DNA of 64,000 nt from Pseudomonadota bacterium (GTDB taxonomy: Bacteria; Pseudomonadota; Gammaproteobacteria; Burkholderiales; Burkholderiaceae_F). The position numbers and the translations under genes were made by a program. Numbering within the stretch: position 1 is the stretch's first letter; the number at the start of each line of letters is the position of its first letter. The DNA lies in the NCBI GenBank assembly GCA_021842465.1, contig JAKBZN010000003.1, positions 45,792-109,791 of the forward strand, written 5' to 3'. Below are positions 57,240 through 64,000 of the stretch, in pieces. The notes under the pieces are model-generated. The model was not told where the DNA came from. It saw only the letters and a list, made by a program, of their open reading frames with translations, and made no database searches.

Positions 57240-57497
57240 CTAGGCATGCGCCTCGGATTCCCAGTGATCGATGATTCCCGCGATGGTCAGGTCGGTGAGA
57301 ACACGGGAATCACCGGATGCGTACCGGGCGGCCGAACCGCTCACGGTGAACACCCATTTGCCGGGGGGAACCCCCACCGGATCGCACGCCACGGCGAGTG
57401 CGCCCTTTGCATCCGCAACCACGCGCAGCGACAGATTGCTGAGTCCGGCCACCCGACGGGTCGCCACCAGATCCGAAAGAACCTGCATGATTTCCAT
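57240..57497 (-). CDS. csoS4B: CsoS4B carboxysome vertex protein
   Basis: Pentameric BMV protein capping shell vertices; 85 residues. Starts MEIMQVLSDLVATRRVAGL and contains GVPPGKWVFTVSGSAARYAS, the loop typical of CsoS4/EutN proteins (PGDWV-like PGKWV). ATG 57497 overlaps the csoS4A stop by one base (TGATG) and has GAGGAGA upstream. Second of the usual csoS4A-csoS4B pair. Confidence 0.93.
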   Translation of the reverse strand: MEIMQVLSDLVATRRVAGLSNLSLRVVADAKGALAVACDPVGVPPGKWVFTVSGSAARYASGDSRVLTDLTIAGIIDHWESEAHA

Positions 57498-57772
57498 CAG
57501 CGCTTCTCCTCGGACTTGCCGTCTTCGACGGCCCAGCGGTCGATGATTCCGACGATGGTGAGATCGGACGGATACTCCTTGCTGCCGGCCGCCTCCCGTG
57601 CCGCCGACGATCCGACGCAGATGACCCAGTCGCCGGGAATGCATCCGATCGCATCCACCGCCACCTGGCGTCCGCCGCCGGCCTTCTCGCGCACCACCAG
57701 CAGGGGACGATGTCCCAATTCGGCGATGCGGTTGGTCGACACCAGGGTCTTTTCCACTTGCATGATCTTCAT
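57497..57772 (-). CDS. csoS4A: CsoS4A carboxysome vertex protein
   Basis: Pentameric vertex protein of the alpha-carboxysome; 91 residues. Starts MKIMQVEKTLVSTNRIAEL and contains DAIGCIPGDWVICVGSSAARE, the strongly conserved pentamer motif. ATG 57772 overlaps the csoSCA stop by four bases (ATGA) and its stop overlaps csoS4B, so three genes are translationally linked. Confidence 0.95.
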   Translation of the reverse strand: MKIMQVEKTLVSTNRIAELGHRPLLVVREKAGGGRQVAVDAIGCIPGDWVICVGSSAAREAAGSKEYPSDLTIVGIIDRWAVEDGKSEEKR

Positions 57773-59340
57773 GGCGCCTGCTCCGGATCCCCAATGATTT
57801 CGATCGGACTGCCCGTCGGCAGGTCCTGGACGCTGAGTCGGCAATGCAGATCGCCCCCGGCCGCCAACGCCGGATACCGAAGCCGGATCGCATCGCGCAC
57901 CCGCCGCGCCTTTTCCGTCGCGCGTTCGCGCGCTTCGGGAACGCGGGCGTCGTAGCGGTAATGGATCGCGACGGGAATCGGGAGTCCATGCGCAAGGTTG
58001 AGCTTGCGAAAAATCTTGATGCCGACGTCCATGTCCGCGGCCCCCTCTTCGAGGGTGTGCAAGTGGGCGTAGTACGCCACGTTGCGCATCTGCAGTTCTT
58101 CGAATCCGTCGCCGACGCTGATGTAGCGCTCGGCGTGTCCGATGTCGGCGTAGCGGCCGCCGTGCAGTTCCTCGACGTAGTCGATCTGCGACAGGTTGTT
58201 GATCAGGAGATTCACGATCAGCCGCCGCATGCCGTCATGGGGTTCGCCCTGGCCGCTTGCCCAACCGCCCATGCGGCTTGCCGCGCGTACGGCGTCGTAG
58301 ACCGCGAGCCGCGCGGCATCGGCTGTCGATTCACGGGTCTGCGCATACAGTTCGGCGTTGTCGACGAAGCGATAGGCCGACAGGTCGCCGCGGCCGTCCG
58401 GTACATGAATCCGAACCGCGTCGGTGTCGGTGTCGACGCCGATCAGCAGGATGTCGGTGCTCGCGCCGCAGCAGAACGCATTTTCGATCGCCTGACGGAA
58501 CTGTTTCAACCGCCCCAGGGCGGCATCGATCGCCTGATGATCGTTGCTGCCGTGGGCGGCGCAGCCCTCGTGCGCCGGGTCCGAAGAACTGAAGTGATAG
58601 ACCGCGACCTTCAGATACCGGGTGCCTGCGTCCACGGTGCTGGGCACGCCCTCGCGGAAGCGGCGCAGCTCGGTGGCGGTCCAGTTGCGGACGTCCACCT
58701 CGACGTCGAAGAGCGCGCCGGCATACGCCTTGCGCCAGGTGAACGACGACAGCGGCAGCCGCAGAATGTAGCGCGACAACCCCTTGAGCCGACCGTCGGC
58801 GCACGGACTGATGTCGACGGTGTGGAATCCGCAGTCGAGGAAGAAGTTGCGGGTGTCGTGCACCACTTCGACCTGCTCGCGGATGTCGCGGGCGAATTGA
58901 TCGGTGGCCGCGGCAAGCGCTTGAAACACGCAATGCGCGTAGGCAGCCTTGACGTCGAACCCGGTCGCCCAGGCGTCATCGAGCAACCGCGTCGGCAACT
59001 CGCAGCCCAGCGCATCGCGGATCACGGCTTGGGCGCGCTCGGCGAAGTCCGGCATGGCTTGCAGCCCGACCGCCCGCTGCAGGGCCGGAACGATGCGCGC
59101 GAACCGCCCCTTGACCGACTCCTCGCAGTGCGCAAGCCGTGCGTTGGCCATCCGGTCGGCCAGCACATGGCGGTCGCCGCCCATCCGCGCCGGCAAGGAA
59201 CCCTGCCGGGTTCCCAGGCCGAACGGCGCGGCGGCCGGCGCGCCGGCGGGCTGCGCGGCCCGCGGCACGACACCCGCCATCGGCGGATGTTGCCGCTGGC
59301 CGGCGCGGGCGCGCAGGGCGTAGGCGTTGCGGGTGTTCAC
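57769..59340 (-). CDS. csoSCA: CsoSCA carboxysomal carbonic anhydrase (beta-class, CsoS3)
   Basis: Converts bicarbonate to CO2 inside the shell; 523 residues. Start is GTG 59340: the protein then begins (V/M)NTRN as in Halothiobacillus CsoSCA, and GGAG lies about eight bases upstream; the longer open frame to 59418 would overlap csoS2. Zinc and active-site residues are present: Cys, Asp and Arg context in DCGFHTVDISPCADGR, His in VAVYHFSSSDP and Cys in HEGCAAHGSND. The C-terminal half is the diverged, inactive repeat of the beta-carbonic anhydrase fold. Conserved C-terminal GLPIPVAIHYRYD and KLNLAHG segments. N-terminal 80 residues are Pro/Ala-rich and disordered, likely binding RuBisCO. Confidence 0.95.
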   Translation of the reverse strand: MNTRNAYALRARAGQRQHPPMAGVVPRAAQPAGAPAAAPFGLGTRQGSLPARMGGDRHVLADRMANARLAHCEESVKGRFARIVPALQRAVGLQAMPDFAERAQAVIRDALGCELPTRLLDDAWATGFDVKAAYAHCVFQALAAATDQFARDIREQVEVVHDTRNFFLDCGFHTVDISPCADGRLKGLSRYILRLPLSSFTWRKAYAGALFDVEVDVRNWTATELRRFREGVPSTVDAGTRYLKVAVYHFSSSDPAHEGCAAHGSNDHQAIDAALGRLKQFRQAIENAFCCGASTDILLIGVDTDTDAVRIHVPDGRGDLSAYRFVDNAELYAQTRESTADAARLAVYDAVRAASRMGGWASGQGEPHDGMRRLIVNLLINNLSQIDYVEELHGGRYADIGHAERYISVGDGFEELQMRNVAYYAHLHTLEEGAADMDVGIKIFRKLNLAHGLPIPVAIHYRYDARVPEARERATEKARRVRDAIRLRYPALAAGGDLHCRLSVQDLPTGSPIEIIGDPEQAP

Positions 59341-59359
59341 GTCGCGACTCCGTCCGGGA

Positions 59360-61741
59360 TCAGCCGCGGGCCCCGCCGGACACGGTGATGACCGCGCCCT
59401 TGCCCGCGTTGCCGGCACTGCCGGTGATGCGCGCCGGGGGAACTTCGACCCGCTCGCGCCCCTTGTTGGCCCATGCGCTCGTCCCGGCGCCGCGTGCCTC
59501 GCCGCGCAAGGTCAGGTTTCGTCCCTGCGCCCATTGGCCTTCGGTGCCGGTGACGCGGCCCGAACGAGCCCAGTCGTCGCCGGTGATCCGCACACCCGCG
59601 TCGCGTCCCTCGCCGGTGATGCGCGCCGGTGCGGCGGCCTCTTCAGCGTGCGGCACGACTTCGGCCACGGTGCCGTGATCGTCGCGGTAGCGGAACTCCG
59701 GCGTGCCCGACACCAGCCCGGTCGCCAGGTTGATCGGGCCGGTGATCCGTCCACCGCCGCCATGATTGTCGGAACCCGTGATGCGGCTCCGGAATTCCTG
59801 GGCTTGGCGCGACGGCGACACGATGCTGAAATCGGTCGCGGCCGGCGCCGGCTCCTCGGCAACGAAGGGACGAATCGACATCTTGGGCACGGGCGGCACC
59901 GCGGGCGCAGACGCGCGCGGCGCTGCCACGTCCGACCGGCTCCCCGCCGGACAGCAACCGCAGCCGCAGCCGCAGGCGGCACGGGTCTGCTCAAGGCCGG
60001 CATACGGCGTGCCGCTGACCGCGAAGCCGCTCCCCGGTTCGTTGCCGGTCACGAGACCGGAACGACCCATCATGGTCCCCGATACCGGCAGGCCACGCGG
60101 CGTTTCGCTGCGGCCGACCTTGACCGGGCGCTGCGGGGGAACGACGTCGGGACAATCGGCGGCGTACTGCTCCTGCGCGACATATTCGTTTCCGGTGACG
60201 GGCATGCAGCCGCCGCGCTCGTCACCGGTCATCGGAGGGCGGTGGCCGATCTCCGTTCCGGTGACCGCGCTGCCGCCCAGGGTGTGGCTCTCCCCCACCT
60301 TCTCCGCGCCGCCGCCGCAAATGCGCGCCGATCCGGTTTGCGAGCCGGTGACGCGCAGGCACGACCCCGGCTCGTTGCCGGTGACGCGCTCGCTGCGGTC
60401 GACGAGGTTGCCGGTGATGCGCTGGCCGTCGCGGCTCGCATCGACGCCGACCTTGGCCGGCGCCGGCTTCGGGCGCGTCTGGCAGACGGATTGGAACTGT
60501 TCGTTCGACAGGTATTCGGTGCCGGAAACCGGGCGGCAGGATCCCGCTTCGTCGCCGGTCACCTTGATCGAACGGCCGACTTCGGTTCCCGATACCGGCC
60601 GACCGGCGAGGGTATGGGTCAAGGCGACCTTGCTCGGGCCGTTGATGGTGAACCGGGCGGCACCGGCATCGGCATACTGGCTGCCGGTGATCGCGCGCGC
60701 GGCACCGGGTTCGGTACCCGTGACGCGCCCTGCACGCGCTTCATCGCTGCCGGTGACCGGCATGGCCTTGCGCTCGGTGAACCCGATCGCGACCTTCTCC
60801 GGCCGCGGCGTGATGCCGTTGGTGGCGCAAAAGTCGGCAAAGCGCTCGCGGCCCAGATATTCGGTGCCGGTGACGACCGTGCATGTACCGGCCTCGTCGC
60901 CCGTGACCTTGTTCGAGCGGCCAACCTCGGAACCCGAAACGCGCTGGCCGGCGCCGGTCGTGCTCTCGCCGATCTTGGCCGGGCCCGCCTGCGGCCGCCC
61001 TTCGCAGAACGACGCGAACTGCTCGGAGCCGATGTATTCCGTGCCGGTGACGATCCGGCAGGATCCCGCTTCGTTCCCGCTCACCCGGCCCTTGCGCTCG
61101 ACCTGGGTGCCGGTCACGACACGTCCCGACAACGTGGTGCCGACTTCCACCTTGGGCGGCGCGTCGCCGCGCTGCGGACGAATTCGGCCGCTGGGACGTG
61201 CCGGCTCGGCATCGCCGCGGCCACTGCGCGACAGGGCCACGCGCCGTTGCCGCGCCAGCTCCCGGCCGCCGCCGTCGCCGACGGCCGCCGGCGGAACGGC
61301 CATGTTCCGCCCATCGGTCCGTCCATGGTCCCGTCCGCGCTGCGCGGAGCCCGCATCGGCCTTCGGCGGCAACGCCTTCTTGCCGACGCTGGCGAGCGCC
61401 TGGCGGCGCTGGCGGCACAGCGCGCGCACCGATGCGCCGTCGGCGCCGAGCGCGTCGGGATCCGCTTCGAACCGCGCGCAAATCTCGTCGAGTGCGGAAT
61501 CCGCAACCAGCGGGGTTGACGCCGGGATGGACGCCGGGGCCTCCGTCATCGGTGCCGGGATGGGGGCCGCCACCGAAGAACTCGGCTCCGCGTGGATCGA
61601 CTCCGCAACGACGGGCGACGCCGCACGCGGGGCGGGACGCGCCGGGCGCGCACCGCCGGATCCCTGCTTGCCGACGCGGGACATCATCGCCCGCCGCTGG
61701 CGCGCCAACTCTTTGCCGCTCATTGCAGTCTGTTCAGGCAT
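59360..61741 (-). CDS. csoS2: CsoS2 carboxysome scaffold protein
   Basis: Intrinsically disordered scaffold that binds RuBisCO through its N-terminus and the shell through its C-terminus; 793 residues. N-terminal region (1-190) has three RuBisCO-binding-type repeats (ELARQRRAMMS, LCRQRRQALASVGKK, ELARQRRVALSRSG), one fewer than the four of Halothiobacillus. The middle region (about 200-580) has six to seven repeats with VTGTEY/ VSGTEY and paired cysteines (GSCR, SFCEG). The C-terminal region (about 590-793) has ITGDDW, ITGPINLATGLVSGTPEFR and ends ITVSGGARG. Start ATG 61741 with GAGGAAC upstream. Some CsoS2 genes use a -1 frameshift to make a short form; I could not recognise a clear slippery site here. 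Confidence 0.95.
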   Translation of the reverse strand: MPEQTAMSGKELARQRRAMMSRVGKQGSGGARPARPAPRAASPVVAESIHAEPSSSVAAPIPAPMTEAPASIPASTPLVADSALDEICARFEADPDALGADGASVRALCRQRRQALASVGKKALPPKADAGSAQRGRDHGRTDGRNMAVPPAAVGDGGGRELARQRRVALSRSGRGDAEPARPSGRIRPQRGDAPPKVEVGTTLSGRVVTGTQVERKGRVSGNEAGSCRIVTGTEYIGSEQFASFCEGRPQAGPAKIGESTTGAGQRVSGSEVGRSNKVTGDEAGTCTVVTGTEYLGRERFADFCATNGITPRPEKVAIGFTERKAMPVTGSDEARAGRVTGTEPGAARAITGSQYADAGAARFTINGPSKVALTHTLAGRPVSGTEVGRSIKVTGDEAGSCRPVSGTEYLSNEQFQSVCQTRPKPAPAKVGVDASRDGQRITGNLVDRSERVTGNEPGSCLRVTGSQTGSARICGGGAEKVGESHTLGGSAVTGTEIGHRPPMTGDERGGCMPVTGNEYVAQEQYAADCPDVVPPQRPVKVGRSETPRGLPVSGTMMGRSGLVTGNEPGSGFAVSGTPYAGLEQTRAACGCGCGCCPAGSRSDVAAPRASAPAVPPVPKMSIRPFVAEEPAPAATDFSIVSPSRQAQEFRSRITGSDNHGGGGRITGPINLATGLVSGTPEFRYRDDHGTVAEVVPHAEEAAAPARITGEGRDAGVRITGDDWARSGRVTGTEGQWAQGRNLTLRGEARGAGTSAWANKGRERVEVPPARITGSAGNAGKGAVITVSGGARG

Positions 61742-61792
61742 GGTAGTTCCTCAAGCTCGCATCGACGGCGCCGGGGACCGGCGCCCCTTCCC

Positions 61793-62125
61793 TCAGGCGC
61801 CGCGATAGACGACGAACGCAGTTCCCTGGCTCTGGGAATAGTTGTCGTAGCCGATCACGCGCACGTGGTGGCCGGGGTGCTCGCGATGGCACGCCTCGAC
61901 CTCGGCGAGGATGCGGTCGACGCTCTGCTCGCCGAACATCGGCAGCTTCCACATGTACCAGAAGTGGTTGAACGAACGTTCGGGCTCGACGTGCTCGACC
62001 GACGGGTTCCAGCCGTGCGCGACGATGAACTTGATCTGCTCGCGGACCTGTTCCGGGGTGAGCTGCGGAAGGTACGAGAAGGTCTCGTACTTGATGGACT
62101 GCTTGTAGTCCTGGACATCAGCCAT
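61793..62125 (-). CDS. cbbS: RuBisCO small subunit, form IA
   Basis: Small subunit of the L8S8 CO2-fixing enzyme; 110 residues. Begins [22 protein letters not shown], with [26 protein letters not shown] and the end [15 protein letters not shown], typical of carboxysomal form IA small subunits. AAGGAAA lies upstream of ATG 62125. It follows cbbL by 30 bases and precedes csoS2 by 51 bases. Confidence 0.97.
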   Translation of the reverse strand: MADVQDYKQSIKYETFSYLPQLTPEQVREQIKFIVAHGWNPSVEHVEPERSFNHFWYMWKLPMFGEQSVDRILAEVEACHREHPGHHVRVIGYDNYSQSQGTAFVVYRGA

Positions 62126-62155
62126 GATGATTTTTCCTTTCGTTGCGGGGCGGCG

Positions 62156-63577
62156 TTAGCGGTTCTGCACGTCCAGCTTGTCCACGGTGTCGAACTCGAA
62201 CTTGATCTCCTTCCACGTTTCCATGGCGATCTTGAGTTCGGGGCTGTGGCGGGCGGCGTTGGTCAGGATCTCCTTGCCTTCCTTCTCCAGTTGACGGCCG
62301 CGGTTGCGCGCTTCGACGCAGGCTTCGAGCGCGACCCGGTTGGCCGCGGCGCCGGCCGCATTGCCCCACGGGTGGCCGAGCGTGCCGCCGCCGAACTGCA
62401 GCACCGAGTCGTCGCCGAAGATCGTCACCAGTGCGGGCATGTGCCAGACATGGATGCCGCCCGAGGCCACCGCAAAGACTCCCGGCATCGAGCCCCAGTC
62501 CTGATCGAAGAAGATGCCCCGCGAGCGGTCCTCGGGAATGAACGATTCGCGCAGAAGGTCGATCCAGCCCAGCGTGGCGGCGCGATCGCCCTCGAGCTTG
62601 CCGACGACGGTGCCGGTGTGCAGGTGATCGCCGCCCGACAGGCGCAGCGCCTTGGCCAGCACGCGGAAGTGGATGCCGTGATGCGGGTTGCGGTCGATCA
62701 CCGCGTGCATCGCGCGGTGGATGTGCAGCAGCATGCCGTTCTTGCGGCACCAGCGCGCCAGCCCCGTGTTGGCGCAGAAGCCGCCGGTCAGGAAGTCATG
62801 CATGACGATCGGCATCTTGAGTTCCTTGGCGAACTCGGCGCGCTCGTACATCTCTTCGGGCGACGGCGCGGTCACGTTGAGGTAGTGCCCCTTGCGCTCG
62901 CCGGTCTGCGCCTCGGCGTTATGGATCGCGTCGGCAACGAAGAGGAACCGGTCCCGCCAGCGCATGAACGGCTGGCTGTTGACGTTCTCATCGTCCTTGG
63001 TGAAATCGAGACCGCCGCGCAGGCACTCGTACACCGCGCGGCCATAGTTCTTCGCCGACAGGCCGAGCTTGGGCTTGATGGTGCAGCCGAGCAGCGGGCG
63101 GCCGTACTTGTTGAGCTTGTCGCGCTCGACCTGGATCCCGCTGGGGGGACCGTTGCAGGTCTTGACGTAGTGCAGCGGAAAGCGGACGTCCTCGAGGCGC
63201 AGCGCCCGCACGGCCTTGAACCCGAACACGTTTCCAACCAGGGAGGTGAAGACGTTGACCACCGACGACTCTTCGAACAGATCGATCGGATAGGCGATGA
63301 ATGCGTAGAAGCAGCTGTCGTCGCCGGGAACGTCTTCGATCGAGTAGGCGCGACCCTTGTAGTAATCGAGGTCGGTCAGCAGGTCGGTCCAGACCGTGGT
63401 CCAGGTGCCGGTGGAGGACTCGGCCGCTACCGCGGCGGCGGCCTCCTCCCGGTCGACGCCGGGCTGCGGGGTGATCTTGAAGCAGGCCAGGATATCCGAG
63501 TCCAGGGGGACGTAGTCCGGCTGCCAGTAGGTGTGCCGGTACTCCTTCACGCCGGCTTCGTATTTCTTCACTGCCAT
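62156..63577 (-). CDS. cbbL: RuBisCO large subunit, form IA
   Basis: Catalytic subunit of ribulose-bisphosphate carboxylase; 473 residues, standard length. Active-site elements: [16 protein letters not shown] with carbamylated Lys194, [49 protein letters not shown] and [12 protein letters not shown] (quoted in parts). N-terminal [19 protein letters not shown] is typical of form IA. AAGGAG lies eight bases before ATG 63577. First gene of the cso operon, divergent from the second cbbR-like gene, so it is likely under that regulator. Confidence 0.98.
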   Translation of the reverse strand: MAVKKYEAGVKEYRHTYWQPDYVPLDSDILACFKITPQPGVDREEAAAAVAAESSTGTWTTVWTDLLTDLDYYKGRAYSIEDVPGDDSCFYAFIAYPIDLFEESSVVNVFTSLVGNVFGFKAVRALRLEDVRFPLHYVKTCNGPPSGIQVERDKLNKYGRPLLGCTIKPKLGLSAKNYGRAVYECLRGGLDFTKDDENVNSQPFMRWRDRFLFVADAIHNAEAQTGERKGHYLNVTAPSPEEMYERAEFAKELKMPIVMHDFLTGGFCANTGLARWCRKNGMLLHIHRAMHAVIDRNPHHGIHFRVLAKALRLSGGDHLHTGTVVGKLEGDRAATLGWIDLLRESFIPEDRSRGIFFDQDWGSMPGVFAVASGGIHVWHMPALVTIFGDDSVLQFGGGTLGHPWGNAAGAAANRVALEACVEARNRGRQLEKEGKEILTNAARHSPELKIAMETWKEIKFEFDTVDKLDVQNR

Positions 63578-63689
63578 CGCGCTCTCCTTGCGAAATCACG
63601 GTCGGGAAACGCACCTGTGCCGCCTTGTGCTGCGGCCGATGTGTACGGAAAGGATTGTGGGGAGCGCGGTTAATAAAGGCAATTAAATT

Positions 63690-63709
63690 GTTAACATGAT
63701 TTCGATAAC
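63690..63709. promoter_or_regulatory. Putative CbbR operator between cbbR and cbbL
   Basis: GTTAAC-ATGATTT-CGATAAC: an imperfect dyad (GTTA/TAAC arms) in the very AT-rich 152-bp gap. Its CGATAAC half-site is identical to the half-site of the perfect repeat upstream of dabB. Further TTAA/TAAT elements lie at 63670-63690. CbbR sites are normally in this position between divergent cbbR and cbbL. Confidence 0.5.
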
Positions 63710-63729
63710 ACCCAGTATATGATTCAGCC

Positions 63730-64000
63730 ATGAAACTTCGTCACGTCACCCTGCACCAGCTGCGCATCTTCGCGAGCCTTGCCGAGACCATGAGCTTCAC
63801 GCGGGCCGCGGAAGAGCTGCACCTTTCCCAACCCGCGGTCTCGATCCAGGTCAAGCGTCTGGAGGAGACTGTCGGCATGCCCCTGGTCGAGCAGATCGGG
63901 AAACGCATCTTTCTGACCCAGGCCGGCCGCGAACTCGCCACCGCCTGCGGCGACGTGCTCGGGCGCCTGCGCGTGCTGAGCGAAGACATGAGCGGCATGG
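63730..64000 (+). CDS. cbbR: CbbR-like LysR regulator of the carboxysome operon, 3' truncated
   Basis: Only the first 90 residues are in the window. The DNA-binding winged helix is clear (HQLRIFASLAETMSFTRAAEELHLSQPAVSIQ quoted by its ends HQLRIF and QPAVSIQVKRLEE), followed by the linker helix (GRELATACGDVLGRLRVLSEDM). Divergent from cbbL, the classic cbbR position. Similar to the regulator at 47691-48599 over the visible part (HVTLxQLxxF, SFxRAAE, QPxVSxQ, GRELxxxC), so the island is flanked by two paralogous regulators. Confidence 0.92.
   Translation, partial: MKLRHVTLHQLRIFASLAETMSFTRAAEELHLSQPAVSIQVKRLEETVGMPLVEQIGKRIFLTQAGRELATACGDVLGRLRVLSEDMSGM

Noticed and set aside
59341-59418. Upstream extension of csoSCA to an ATG-equivalent at 59418
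   Set aside because: Would overlap the csoS2 coding end; the GTG at 59340 has a good ribosome-binding site and matches the conserved NTRN start.

Overview
The window is high-GC proteobacterial DNA. A form IA RuBisCO with a complete alpha-carboxysome shell operon, a DAB-type inorganic-carbon pump and two CbbR-like regulators point to a beta- or gammaproteobacterial chemolithoautotroph, of the kind found among sulfur oxidisers. The RND and ABC exporters, a two-partner secretion system and a PEP-CTERM protein all require a Gram-negative envelope. I cannot name the species from sequence alone.

Region 1 (1-17370): a giant two-partner secretion adhesin, cut off at its 5' end by the window edge and still over 5200 residues long, translationally coupled to its outer-membrane TpsB transporter. 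Region 2 (17367-22793): a SAM methyltransferase, a YceH-type protein, the ergothioneine pair egtD-egtB, a repeat-rich spacer with a long hairpin, and a PEP-CTERM protein with a good sigma-54 promoter match. Region 3 (23144-35647): two export operons in tandem. The first is OMF lipoprotein - HlyD adaptor - RbbA-like ABC fusion - ABC2 permease. The second is OMF lipoprotein - adaptor - RND pump. Most junctions within them are ATGA overlaps. Region 4 (35678-42256, all minus strand): a YgiB/YgiC-like pair, a TauE/SafE permease, a membrane diguanylate cyclase, an aldo/keto reductase and an Old Yellow Enzyme reductase.

Region 5 (42639-47603): a 1362-residue c-di-GMP protein combining GAF, LOV (blue light), GGDEF, globin-like and EAL domains, followed by a stand-alone EAL protein. 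Region 6 (47691-64000): the carbon-concentrating island. One CbbR-like regulator is divergent from dabB-dabA. The carboxysome operon runs the opposite way (cbbL-cbbS-csoS2-csoSCA-csoS4A-csoS4B-csoS1-csoS1-bfr-like-acRAF-McdB-like-cbbO). A second CbbR-like regulator, cut by the window end, is divergent from cbbL. Bicarbonate would be accumulated by DabAB, converted to CO2 inside the shell by CsoSCA and fixed by CbbLS. CsoS2 would scaffold RuBisCO to the shell, acRAF would assist RuBisCO assembly, and CbbO would belong to its activase.

The points most worth following are: a small disordered protein ending in Trp-Pro-Asp that looks like an orphan alpha-McdB positioning factor with no McdA beside it; CbbO without its usual CbbQ partner; a shared CGATAAC half-site in both CbbR-side intergenic regions; the LOV-plus-globin c-di-GMP enzyme; and a dispersed GC-rich REP-like palindrome family placed only between genes, twice exactly between convergent operons.
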